Below, piece after piece: positions 51,500 to 60,075 of a DNA stretch of 64,000 nucleotides. The first letter of the stretch is position 1. Every line of letters starts with the position of its first letter. Source of the DNA: an uncultured Pelagibacteraceae bacterium (GTDB taxonomy: Bacteria > Pseudomonadota > Alphaproteobacteria > Pelagibacterales > Pelagibacteraceae). The notes under the pieces are model-generated. The model did no database searches. It saw only the letters and a program-made list of their open reading frames with translations, and was not told the DNA's origin. The position numbers were made by a program, and so were the translations under genes. The DNA lies in contig CACNXC010000002.1 in NCBI GenBank assembly GCA_902624315.1, positions 1 to 64,000 of the forward strand, in the 5' to 3' direction.

Positions 51500-52431
51500 A
51501 CTTTAACCTCTCCATCAAAAGGATCGTAAGTATCTATTTCTTGAGGTAAAACTGATCTTATAGCTATCTCCTCAGAACCCATTGCAACTAAATCATCTGA
51601 CTCGTAGAGCACAAGAGGTTTGGCTGCCATAGTGTCCTTAGCCATGCCTAAGGAATTTTTCGTCGCCACAAAGTAAGTAAAAACCCCATCTAGACCAGAT
51701 AGAGATTCTTTCATACCCTCTTCTAAAGTTGCTCCACTCCGCATTTTTTCGGCTAAGTAAACTGCTATTAGCTCAGAATCACACTCAGACATAAATCTCA
51801 TTCCCTTATTCTCCAAAACTCTTCTGTTATTCCAGTAATTTGTGAGTTGCCCGTTATGAACTACAGAAACATCACTAAAAGGATATCCCCAAAAAGGATG
51901 GGCAGACTTAATATCAACACCTGACTCAGTTGCCATACGGGCATGACCTATAGCATGTGTTCCAATAAGTTTATCTAAATTATATCTTTCACAAACCATC
52001 TTTGCATTCCCCAGATCTTTAATTACCTCAAGAGATTTACCCATTGATAAAATCTCTACCCCTGGAATACTTTCTATTCTTTGTGAAAATTCTAACAAAT
52101 CCTTTTTATTATATTCTATCTCATATCTCAGTGAATATGGCAGTATACGTTCTTCCTTAACTATTTTAGCCCCTAATTCATTTATACAAGCGTCAACTTC
52201 TTTTTTTCTCTGGTCATATACAGAAACATCTTCGGCCACTGATGAACTACCTTCACCAACATTTTCACCTATCTTTATCCTTGCAATAAAATTTTTTCCA
52301 TCTGTATCCCCGTAAAGAGCGTAACCTGTAGAATCTTCTCCCCTATGCTTTAAGGCTTGCAACATTCCTTGCAACTCAAAGCCTACATTTGAAGATTTGT
52401 TTCTATGTATTAATCCTGCTATTCCGCACAT
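51487..52431 (-). CDS. glxB: class II glutamine amidotransferase-like subunit, GlxB-like (set B)
   Basis: 314 residues starting MCGIAGLIH with the Ntn cysteine at position 2. GATase II blocks are LKHRGEDSTGYALYG, IGHARMATESGVDIKSAHP, VVHNGQLTNYWNNRR and MSECDSELIAVYLAE. It is the likely glutaminase-type subunit of set B. It lies 24 bases from the GlnT-like gene upstream. Confidence 0.84.
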   Translation of the reverse strand: MCGIAGLIHRNKSSNVGFELQGMLQALKHRGEDSTGYALYGDTDGKNFIARIKIGENVGEGSSSVAEDVSVYDQRKKEVDACINELGAKIVKEERILPYSLRYEIEYNKKDLLEFSQRIESIPGVEILSMGKSLEVIKDLGNAKMVCERYNLDKLIGTHAIGHARMATESGVDIKSAHPFWGYPFSDVSVVHNGQLTNYWNNRRVLENKGMRFMSECDSELIAVYLAEKMRSGATLEEGMKESLSGLDGVFTYFVATKNSLGMAKDTMAAKPLVLYESDDLVAMGSEEIAIRSVLPQEIDTYDPFDGEVKVWQI

Positions 52432-52455
52432 ATTTTCTTTCTTTATATTTTTATT

Positions 52456-53925
52456 TTAAGGTAAGCAATCTAAATAAGTATCTAAATCCCATTGAGTTGT
52501 TGCTCCTAAGAATCTTTCCCATTCATCATTTTTATACCAATGGAAAACTTTATACATCTCATCAGGCATTGCAGATTTGATAACCTCATCTTCTGATAAT
52601 CTTTCTAAAGCTTCACCTAAACTCAAAGGAAGTTTCTTAACATCTTTACCTGCCTTTTGAGCTTCATAAATATTTCTAGACTCTGGAGCTGCTGGTTGCA
52701 TTTTTTTACTAATTCCATGATCACAAGCTTTTAGTAAAGCTGCTCCTAATAAATATGGATTATGCATTGAGTCTACCGATCTGTATTCAAATCTACCCGG
52801 TGCTGATACTCTCAATCCACAAGTTCTATTTTGATAACCCCAGTCAGCATAAACAGGAGCCCAAAAACCTTGATCCCACAATCTTCTATATGAATTTACA
52901 GTTGAAGATCCTAACGCTGTCAAAGCTGGTAAATGTTCCATGATACCTGCTATTGATTGTAATCCAATTTTTCCAGGTAACTGCATATCTTTAGTATCTG
53001 GCATAAAAGTGTTTGTTCCTCCCTCAACATAACCAAAAACTTCTTCTACACCTGGCAAAGATTTATGCCCAAGTTTATTTGTTTTAACTTTTCCACCTTT
53101 CCATAAAGACATGTTGGTATGACAACCACTTGCCGAAACTCCCATAAATGGTTTAGTCATAAAACACGCAATCAGATTATGTTCTCTTGCAACTTGAGCA
53201 CATATTTGTCTGTAAGTTGATAATCTATCTGCATTTCTTAAAACATTGTCATATGTCCAGTTCAATTCTAATTGACCGGGTGCATCTTCATGATCTCCTT
53301 GAATCATGTCTAGACCCATTGCTTTTGCATATTCAATCACCTTCATAAATACAGGTCTTAATGATTCAAATTGGTCTATGTGATAACAGAATGGTTTCGA
53401 AAATCCTTTTCCAGTTGGAGTTCCATCATCATTTTTAGTCAACCACATCATTTCTGGCTCAGTTCCTACTCTTAGTTCTAAACCATGTTTCTTTTGGAAT
53501 TCATCCATGAAAATTCGTAAATTTCCTCTGCAATCAGAAGTTAAATGACCTCCAGGATTATTTCTCTCTTCTCTGTTTCTAAAACAAGTTACAAAAACTC
53601 TTCCTACTCTTTTATCCCATGGTAACTGGCAAAAAGTTTCAGGATCAGGAATTCCAACTAATTCCATTGCCTCTGGTCCATAACCAATATAATTGTTGTG
53701 TCGATCTAAAAATAAGTTTGCAGTTGCTCCGTAAACTAATTGGAAACCTTTTTCGGCAGTTCTTTCCCAATGATCAGCAGGTATTCCTTTTCCAACCACT
53801 CTACCTGTTACAGAAATAAATTGATAATAAATATACGTTATTCCTAATTCGTTAATTTTTTCTCTTACTTTTTTGACTTGTTTATCTCTACCTGGTCGGT
53901 TTACGTGTTTTTCTAAATCTGTCAT
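52456..53925 (-). CDS. glnT: type III glutamine synthetase-like enzyme, GlnT-like (set B)
   Basis: 489 residues, 48 longer than the set A paralogue. The glutamine-synthetase-fold motifs are HEDAPGQLELNWTYDN, VSASGCHTNMSLWKGGK, SSTVNSYRRLWDQGFWAP and RVSAPGRFEYRSVDSMHNPY. The central motif reads EDAPGQL, not EDANGQF as in set A, which suggests a different amine substrate. Forms the start of set B (GlnT-GlxB-GlxC-GlxD), an order known from rhizobia and roseobacters. Named by family and neighbours; its product is not certain. Confidence 0.78.
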   Translation of the reverse strand: MTDLEKHVNRPGRDKQVKKVREKINELGITYIYYQFISVTGRVVGKGIPADHWERTAEKGFQLVYGATANLFLDRHNNYIGYGPEAMELVGIPDPETFCQLPWDKRVGRVFVTCFRNREERNNPGGHLTSDCRGNLRIFMDEFQKKHGLELRVGTEPEMMWLTKNDDGTPTGKGFSKPFCYHIDQFESLRPVFMKVIEYAKAMGLDMIQGDHEDAPGQLELNWTYDNVLRNADRLSTYRQICAQVAREHNLIACFMTKPFMGVSASGCHTNMSLWKGGKVKTNKLGHKSLPGVEEVFGYVEGGTNTFMPDTKDMQLPGKIGLQSIAGIMEHLPALTALGSSTVNSYRRLWDQGFWAPVYADWGYQNRTCGLRVSAPGRFEYRSVDSMHNPYLLGAALLKACDHGISKKMQPAAPESRNIYEAQKAGKDVKKLPLSLGEALERLSEDEVIKSAMPDEMYKVFHWYKNDEWERFLGATTQWDLDTYLDCLP

Positions 53926-53990
53926 GTTTCCCCTCTAAAAGTTTAAGTCAAAAAGGTAACTGAAAACAAATCGTCTGTCTACTTAGATAA

Positions 53991-55337
53991 CTAACTCCAA
54001 GGAAACGGACTGTTCGAAGTAGGGTGAAGTTCACCTTTCTCGTATCGGTTGAATCTAAAAGGTTTCAACAAGTCACTTTCTTGTCCTAAAATTTCTTTAG
54101 CAACTAACTCGCCAACCCCAATCATTTTATAACCATGGTTAGCATCTGCGATCATATAAACATTTTCTAGAAATCTATCGAAAATTGGAAAGGAGTCTGG
54201 CGTCATACATCCAAGACCACCTGATGGACCTTTCCTATATAAATCTGATTTGCCCTCAAATCTTTTTTGACAATGTGCTAATGCTGAACACCACATTTCG
54301 CTAAAAGCATCCGTAGTTTGATATTCCGGAGAGTCCAATCCATAAGGATCAACATTTACATCATCAAAATGTTTTTTAACAATATAAGGGGATGTTCCTC
54401 CTTGTACTCCTAACCCTTCAATATCTGGTTTATAATAAATTCCCCAAATTTTATCTGTAATTAATTTTTTTGTTTTGTCTGAATACAATGGCGCAGTAGA
54501 GTCGACATGAACCACAGGGGGTTGTTTGCCATCATTAGTTTTCAAAAAATCTGGCTCAACTCCTATTACACCTTCTTGCAAAAACCAATATGTCCACATA
54601 TCTGTTACATGCATTTTACCATCTTTACCTTTAATGTTTGCAGTCTTTGGAAGTTCAAGCATGTTCCAGAAGTCTCTTGCCCATGGTCCTGCTCCAATGA
54701 CCACTTGCTCACAATCAATTGTACCTTTATCTGTTTCAACACCAGTCACCGCTTTACTATTACTTCCTCTTTTAAATCCAGTCACCTTGACACCTTTATG
54801 AACATTTACTCCGTTTGAGTTTGCTTTATTTTCTAAAGCTTTAATTGAGTCTTTGTTGAAAGCGTAACCACCTTTTTTTTCATGCAGGATAGACGTAATT
54901 CCTTGCGCTTGCCAATCATCAAATATACCCCTCATGTAATTCATGCAGTCTTTTTCACCTTCTATGAATTCAGACTCATAACCGATAGCTTTTTGTTGTT
55001 CATAAATACTTGCAACGTCTTCGTGCATAACTTCAGGTGATATTTGCAAATAACCAACTGGATTATATTTAAATGCTTTAGGATCACTTTCCCATACTGA
55101 AACTGAGTGGGCCATCAATTCTCTCATTGCTGGTTGAAAATAATTATTTCTAATAACACCACAAGCTATACCACTTGCACCTGCAGCAGTATCTTTCTTT
55201 TCTATAACAACAATATCTCCTGGATTTTTATATGTTTCGGATAGTTTCCAAGCAGTGCTTAATCCGTGGATCCCTCCACCGATAATTACTACTTTTGCTT
55301 TTGTCGGTAATGACATACTTGCATCTTTATTTTTCAT
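53991..55337 (-). CDS. FAD-dependent oxidoreductase, sarcosine oxidase beta/N-methylglutamate dehydrogenase-like
   Basis: 448 residues. A Rossmann dinucleotide motif VVIIGGGIHGLSTAWKLSE starts near residue 15, followed by VVIEKKDTAAGASGIACGV; the C-terminal GLGCMTPDSFPIFDRF and NVYMIADANHGYKMIG match the DAO/SoxB family. Such enzymes demethylate sarcosine, dimethylglycine or N-methylglutamate. Here the gene lies upstream of set B, fitting the latter. The other subunits of heterotetrameric enzymes (SoxD, SoxA, SoxG) are absent from the window. Confidence 0.82.
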   Translation of the reverse strand: MKNKDASMSLPTKAKVVIIGGGIHGLSTAWKLSETYKNPGDIVVIEKKDTAAGASGIACGVIRNNYFQPAMRELMAHSVSVWESDPKAFKYNPVGYLQISPEVMHEDVASIYEQQKAIGYESEFIEGEKDCMNYMRGIFDDWQAQGITSILHEKKGGYAFNKDSIKALENKANSNGVNVHKGVKVTGFKRGSNSKAVTGVETDKGTIDCEQVVIGAGPWARDFWNMLELPKTANIKGKDGKMHVTDMWTYWFLQEGVIGVEPDFLKTNDGKQPPVVHVDSTAPLYSDKTKKLITDKIWGIYYKPDIEGLGVQGGTSPYIVKKHFDDVNVDPYGLDSPEYQTTDAFSEMWCSALAHCQKRFEGKSDLYRKGPSGGLGCMTPDSFPIFDRFLENVYMIADANHGYKMIGVGELVAKEILGQESDLLKPFRFNRYEKGELHPTSNSPFPWS

Positions 55338-55396
55338 GCGACGTAAATATATAATTTTTTATATATATAAAAAATATAAGTAAAAATAATAAAGCT

Positions 55397-55747
55397 TTAA
55401 AAACTTAGATGTTTGAGTGTTTCAATGTATTTATTAAACTCCTCAATAAAAGATACACTTGGCTTTATGTGCTTTTTTCGCTGGTCTCCAGAAGTTTTTT
55501 CCAAGAAAAAAAACCCTTTTTCACATGCCTCATTAATCATTAAAGCTGACTTAGGACGTGAAGTTTTAAACAATTTAGTCTTTAATTCTTCAACTGTTAA
55601 ATCCTCTTTATATTTATAGGCGTGCATAACTAAAAGCATCATATGATAGTGGGAAGGTGATTTTCTAAAAAAATAGTTACTAGACGTGTGAGAAAGTTTC
55701 ATTTGATCTTCCCAGAACTCTAATAAATCTTTTGCTGTTTTGGGCAT
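55397..55747 (-). CDS. small winged-helix, MarR-like protein
   Basis: 116 residues. A helical N-terminus is followed by a probable winged helix: LTVEELKTKLFKTSRPKSAL is a helix-turn-helix, then GFFFLEKTSGDQRKKHI is a wing with the typical D-x-R-x-K of MarR proteins, and a C-terminal helix (FIEEFNKYIETL). It is a candidate local regulator of the methylamine/one-carbon genes. It shares one base with the stop of the DUF1989-GcvT gene, so it is translated from the same message. Confidence 0.65.
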   Translation of the reverse strand: MPKTAKDLLEFWEDQMKLSHTSSNYFFRKSPSHYHMMLLVMHAYKYKEDLTVEELKTKLFKTSRPKSALMINEACEKGFFFLEKTSGDQRKKHIKPSVSFIEEFNKYIETLKHLSF

Positions 55748-58086
55748 TAAGATCTAACTCTAGTTTTCTTAGGATCAAAGTGTGGGAAAGCAACTACTTT
55801 GGCAGAAATTCTTTTTTGATGACCATCAATTTTACCCACCTCTACCTCAGTGCCTATTTCAGAATATTGATTATCAATTCTACATAAAGCTATATTTTTG
55901 TTGAGAGTAGTTGATAAACAACCACTTGTAATAACACCTACTTGAGATCTGCCAACATGTACACAGTCACCATGACCTGAAGGTTCTTTACCAATTAACT
56001 CAAGACCAACAAGTTTTTTTTGAGGATTTGCTTTTCTTTCTTTCAAAACACTTTTACCAATAAAATCTTCTTCCTTTGATTTGAGAGGTACTGCAAAACC
56101 AATTCCAGCTTCAAACGGATCCTGTTGACCATCAAATTCGTTTCCAAACAAAATTAAACCTGCTTCAATTCTCAATTTATCTAAGGCAGCAAATCCAGCA
56201 GGTATTAAATTATCATCTTTGCCATACTCCATAAGTTTATCCCATACCTTTGGTGCATCTTTTGGATGGCACCATATCTCATAACCAAGTTCACCTGTGT
56301 AACCAGTTCTAGAGATAATTAATGGTATTCCTTGGAGTTCTTCAACTCTGCAAATTGAAAACCTAAACCATTCTAACTCATCAATTGCAGGCTGTGTTGG
56401 AGGTGCAAAAATTATTTTTTTTAAAATTTCTCTGCTTTTTGGCCCTTGAATGGAAACATTGCTAATTTGATCTGTTGAGTTTTTTATATTTACTTTGAAC
56501 TTTTTCTTTTGAGCAACTTCTTTAAGCCACTCTCCTGCATACTCGTCTCCGCAAATCCATCTAAATCCAGTTTCACTTAATCTAAATAAAGTGCCATCAT
56601 CGAACATCATCCCGTTTTCATAGCACATTGCTGAATAAACAATTTGTCCAACAGAAAGTTTTTTAATATTTCTTGTTAAAGTATAATTCATTAATTCTTC
56701 AGCATCAGGACCTATAATTTCAAATTTTCTCAATGACGATAAATCGATTAAAACAGCATTCTCTCTGCACGCATTATATTCTTCTACCACACCATGTTTT
56801 GTGTAATCATTTGGAAGCCAAAAACCTCTAGCATCAATAAAATTTCTAGTTAATTTTGATGTTCTTTCATAAAACCCAGAATTTCTAGTAAGTTTTTTTT
56901 CAGAGTCTGTTTTCATTCTAAAAGCAAATGATTTTGAAAATTCTTTTTTTTTGTCATAGGTTCTAACAAAAATATCTGTGGGATTCCATGAATTACATGC
57001 ATCAATATCACTTGGACATGCTGTCGTTCCAATAGTTAAATCTTTTAATGCTCTAAACATTACATAATCTCCAGGTCTTGCAAATGACTCATCAGAAATG
57101 ACAGAATTTAAACCAGTTGCTGAGGTGTTAAAAAATAAATTGATGGCTTGCCAACCTTTTTGTTTTTCAACTCCATATGCGGCCATTGCATTATTTAGAT
57201 TATCCGAACAATTTGGATGACCAAAATAACCTGCATCTTCATAATATTTTGATGTGCAAGCTAAATTAAATGTATCATGTTTCCCAACTGTATCTCTAAT
57301 CACTTCAACTAAAGGTTCGTGATCTGTGTCATAAAATTTTGAGAACAATCCTGGCCCAGGAAAAGTATTACCCATGAAGGTTCGTGTGGTCTGCCAATCA
57401 AGTCCTTTTTCAATTTTTTTATCAAGTTTTCTTGTATCAAATGCAACAAAGTCAGAGCATTGTCTACCTGCTGGACTAATAATTTGAATGTAATCACCTT
57501 CTTTAACTTGAAAAGAAATAGCAGTTTGTCTATCAATATTTTTTTCGTAATGTGGCTCAAACACGGGGTCAGGAATTATTGATAATTCTTTATCATTTGT
57601 AATTTTAGCTCTTTTTATAAATAATATTAAATCACCAGATGGATTTTGTTCACTTACCAACATGTCATTTTGTGGTGCAGAGAAAATAACATAACACTTA
57701 TCTTTAGATTTTAATTTAATTTTTTCACCACTAGGTGTTTTTTCATCAAATAAAATTGAAGAATGCGATTTATTTAAATCTAGATTTCTTTTTTTTAATT
57801 GAAAATTTGTAGCTAAAGAACTTTCATCCTTTTTTTTTAAAATCTCTTTAATAAAACTTTTGTTGCTATTTTCTTTCAAATTTAAAATTGCGAGTTCAGA
57901 TTTTCCATCTTTGTCGAAACAAATTATTTCACAGATCTGATTTCCCTCATCATTAATGATTTCTACTTCGTCATCTGGAAAAATTTGTAAACCAGTTAGC
58001 CCACCAGCGTTTACAACGTGTCTTTCAACTCCAGGTGGTAGTATATTTAGACCAGGTTCTTTTATATCTAATGTAGTTAGCGACAT
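55747..58086 (-). CDS. DUF1989 (urea carboxylase-associated) domain fused to GcvT-type aminomethyltransferase
   Basis: 779 residues in three parts. Residues 1-190 look like a diverged DUF1989 copy (GLQIFPDDEVEIINDEGNQI). Residues about 195-395 are a full DUF1989 domain (YIQIISPAGRQCSDFVAFD, HPNCSDNLNNAMAAYG, TTACPSDIDACNSWNPTDI, with conserved Cys/His). From about 410 to the end is a GcvT/DmdA-like tetrahydrofolate-binding domain (GVVEEYNACRENAVLIDLSS, NVSIQGPKSREIL, RTGYTGELGYEIWC, LDKLRIEAGLILFGNE). The GcvT part probably transfers a one-carbon unit to tetrahydrofolate; DUF1989 has no firmly known activity. It is divergent from proX. Confidence 0.8.
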   Translation of the reverse strand: MSLTTLDIKEPGLNILPPGVERHVVNAGGLTGLQIFPDDEVEIINDEGNQICEIICFDKDGKSELAILNLKENSNKSFIKEILKKKDESSLATNFQLKKRNLDLNKSHSSILFDEKTPSGEKIKLKSKDKCYVIFSAPQNDMLVSEQNPSGDLILFIKRAKITNDKELSIIPDPVFEPHYEKNIDRQTAISFQVKEGDYIQIISPAGRQCSDFVAFDTRKLDKKIEKGLDWQTTRTFMGNTFPGPGLFSKFYDTDHEPLVEVIRDTVGKHDTFNLACTSKYYEDAGYFGHPNCSDNLNNAMAAYGVEKQKGWQAINLFFNTSATGLNSVISDESFARPGDYVMFRALKDLTIGTTACPSDIDACNSWNPTDIFVRTYDKKKEFSKSFAFRMKTDSEKKLTRNSGFYERTSKLTRNFIDARGFWLPNDYTKHGVVEEYNACRENAVLIDLSSLRKFEIIGPDAEELMNYTLTRNIKKLSVGQIVYSAMCYENGMMFDDGTLFRLSETGFRWICGDEYAGEWLKEVAQKKKFKVNIKNSTDQISNVSIQGPKSREILKKIIFAPPTQPAIDELEWFRFSICRVEELQGIPLIISRTGYTGELGYEIWCHPKDAPKVWDKLMEYGKDDNLIPAGFAALDKLRIEAGLILFGNEFDGQQDPFEAGIGFAVPLKSKEEDFIGKSVLKERKANPQKKLVGLELIGKEPSGHGDCVHVGRSQVGVITSGCLSTTLNKNIALCRIDNQYSEIGTEVEVGKIDGHQKRISAKVVAFPHFDPKKTRVRS

Positions 58087-58126
58087 TTTTTTATATCTAT
58101 TATTATATTATATAAATATCTATTAG

Positions 58127-58155
58127 TTGACTATCATTTTACTTAGGCACATACT
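58127..58155 (+). promoter_or_regulatory. candidate sigma-70 promoter for the betaine importer gene
   Basis: TTGACT (58127-58132) resembles a -35 box and CATACT (58150-58155), 17 bases later, a weak -10 box, 31 bases before the ATG of proX. Position in a 100-base divergent gap supports this, but AT-rich DNA gives such matches easily. Confidence 0.4.
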
Positions 58156-58186
58156 ATTCACACTTAATATTAAGAAAGGGGAATAA

Positions 58187-59131
58187 ATGCGAAAAATAAT
58201 ATCATTTATATCTGCAATGATAATATCAGCGGTAAGTTTCGCTGGTATAGCAAATGCAGATAGTAAAAAACCCATCGTTATTCCGACACATAACTGGTCA
58301 AGTCAAATTGTAATGGCCTATGTTATTGGTGGAATGTTCGAAAGTATGGGTAACAACGTAAAATACGTTAATGCTGACTCTCAAGCAGTATACGAGTCAA
58401 TTAGAATTGGTGATGTAACTATATCTCACGAGGTATGGGAATCTGCTTTTGGTAAATCATTCACAACTGCTTTAGATAAAGGTGGTTTGTTAGATTGGGG
58501 AGATCATGAGGCAAGAACTCTAGAGGATATGGGTTATCCTAATTGGGTTGCTGAAAAAGGATTATGTCCTGGTTTACCAGATTGGACAGCATTAAAAAAT
58601 CCAGATTGTGCAAAAAACTTTACAACACCTGACTCTCCAAATGGAAAAGGAAGAATGTTGGAAGGTCCACAAACATGGCATGGTGATTTAATTCCACAAA
58701 GAGTTGACGCTTTAGGTTTAGGTGATCTTTGGTGGGTTAAATTTGCTGGAAGTGCAGATGCTTTATGGGCAGAGTTAGCTGCAGCTGAAAAAGAAGGAAG
58801 AGGAACAATCATCTTTAACTGGACACCAAACTTTACTGATGGTGCTGGTTTTACATTTATCGACTTTCCTCCATACACAGCTGGTTGTAGACCAGAGGAT
58901 GGTGGAGATGGAAAATGTGGTTCGCCAGATGGTTATTTGAAAAAAGCAGTTAATGCTGACTTTCCAAAAACTCATCCAAAAGCAGCAGCGGCATTTAAAA
59001 AACTTTCGTTCTCAACAAGTCAAATTGGTGCAATGGCAGCTTTAGTTGACGTTGACAAAATGACTCATGAGGATGCAGCTAAAAAATGGTTAGCAGATAA
59101 CAAGAAAGTTTGGCAAGCTTTTACTAAATAA
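58187..59131 (+). CDS. proX: glycine betaine/proline-type periplasmic binding protein
   Basis: 314 residues with a signal peptide (about residues 1-24, AGIANA-D) and a good ribosome-binding site (AAGGGGAA). The opening IVIPTHNWSSQIVMAYVIGG and TISHEVWESAFG belong to the OpuAC/ProX family that binds quaternary amines through aromatic cages; tryptophans are frequent (WSSQ, EVWESAF, TWHGD, LWWVKF, NWTPN). Two cysteine pairs may give disulphides. It feeds the ProV/ProW-like proteins encoded 1.5 kb downstream. Choline, betaine or DMSP are possible ligands. Confidence 0.88.
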   Translation: MRKIISFISAMIISAVSFAGIANADSKKPIVIPTHNWSSQIVMAYVIGGMFESMGNNVKYVNADSQAVYESIRIGDVTISHEVWESAFGKSFTTALDKGGLLDWGDHEARTLEDMGYPNWVAEKGLCPGLPDWTALKNPDCAKNFTTPDSPNGKGRMLEGPQTWHGDLIPQRVDALGLGDLWWVKFAGSADALWAELAAAEKEGRGTIIFNWTPNFTDGAGFTFIDFPPYTAGCRPEDGGDGKCGSPDGYLKKAVNADFPKTHPKAAAAFKKLSFSTSQIGAMAALVDVDKMTHEDAAKKWLADNKKVWQAFTK

Positions 59132-59154
59132 GGTTAAGAGCTATTAAATCTTTA

Positions 59155-59190
59155 AATCTCTCCCAACAACGTTGGGGGAGATTTTTTTTT
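59155..59190 (+). terminator. strong Rho-independent terminator after proX
   Basis: Arms 59155-59167 and 59171-59183 form a 13-bp stem (CTCTCCCAAC with GTTGGGGGAG at the core, one G-T pair) with a 3-base loop AAC, followed by nine T's (59182-59190). It separates proX from the next three genes and from the ATPase and permease genes. Confidence 0.93.
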
Positions 59191-59201
59191 AGATAAAATT
59201 T

Positions 59202-59663
59202 ATGAATAAAATATTAATTTTTATATTTATTAATTTCTTTTTTTTTAATGGAGTTCTAGCAAAAGATATAAATATTAATGAAGACATTAATCTTGAGTTC
59301 AAGTGTTCACTAGAAAAAAAAATCATTAAAAATTCTGAATATAATTATCAAACTTTTCTGGCAAAAGATTTAAAAGAAAAAGATTTAGACAAATTTAAAA
59401 TTCAATCAAAAAAACCACAAACTCTTTTTATAACAGGATTAACATTATTTCTTTCTGAGTCTGCATCATTAAATGTAAAAGTTGTAAATAAAGATGTGGT
59501 TTTATTTAAATCTATCGATAAAGAAAAAAATTATTCTGAGTCAGGTATTATTACTAGGAAAACAGGGGAATTAATTCACGAAATTACCAAAAATATTAAA
59601 AGTGAAAATTCTGAAAAATATATTTCTATTTATTCTTGCACTGAAAATGACAAAAAAGTCTAA
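59202..59663 (+). CDS. exported protein of unknown function
   Basis: 153 residues with a signal peptide (FINFFFFNGVLA-K, about residue 20). The mature part is lysine/asparagine-rich and has two cysteines (LEFKCSLEK near residue 35 and YSCTEND near the end) that could pair. Beta-strand-like segments (LFITGLTLFLSES, LNVKVVNKDVVLF) suggest a small beta domain. No family recognised. It lies inside the betaine importer region just after the proX terminator. Confidence 0.6.
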   Translation: MNKILIFIFINFFFFNGVLAKDININEDINLEFKCSLEKKIIKNSEYNYQTFLAKDLKEKDLDKFKIQSKKPQTLFITGLTLFLSESASLNVKVVNKDVVLFKSIDKEKNYSESGIITRKTGELIHEITKNIKSENSEKYISIYSCTENDKKV

Positions 59664-59697
59664 TTTTTTTTTAATTGTTTTTGTGTAAACTATGCTA

Positions 59698-60075
59698 ATG
59701 AAAAAATTTCTTCTCACCATAATTTTAAGTTTCTTAATTTCATCGGTTGCTTTAGCTAGAAGCACCGGATGTAAGGAGGGTAATTGTGAAAATGGTTTTG
59801 GTAAGTGGGTTTACACTGACAAAACAACTTACGAAGGAGAGTGGGTAGGTACAAAAAAAAATGGTCAAGGTGTTGAGACTTGGCCAAATGGATATATTTA
59901 CAAAGGCGAATTCAAGAATAGTGAATGGAGTGGAATTGGTATTTTGACTTTTCCCGATGGGTCAACCTATGAAGGTGAATGGGCCAAAGGATTTATGAAT
60001 GGTAAAGGAACTTTTACTTGGGCTGATGGATCAGTGAAATCTGGAATTTGGAAAAATGGTAAATTACAAGATTAA
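59698..60075 (+). CDS. exported MORN-repeat protein
   Basis: About 125 residues from the ATG at 59698; an ATG two codons upstream is also possible. A signal peptide (ends SSVALA-R) precedes four MORN-type repeats: YEGEWVGTKKNGQGVETWPNG, YKGEFKNSEWSGIGILTFPDG, YEGEWAKGFMNGKGTFTWADG and a shorter last one. A CKEGNCENGFG segment could form a disulphide. MORN repeats bind lipids or proteins; exported bacterial versions have no assigned job. The stop is directly followed by the ATG of the next gene. Confidence 0.78.
   Translation: MKKFLLTIILSFLISSVALARSTGCKEGNCENGFGKWVYTDKTTYEGEWVGTKKNGQGVETWPNGYIYKGEFKNSEWSGIGILTFPDGSTYEGEWAKGFMNGKGTFTWADGSVKSGIWKNGKLQD

Noticed and set aside
58087-58186. Glycine or SAM-type riboswitch in the divergent region before the GcvT fusion and proX
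   Set aside because: These classes are known in SAR11, but no GC-containing paired elements or conserved riboswitch core was seen in these 100 bases on either strand.
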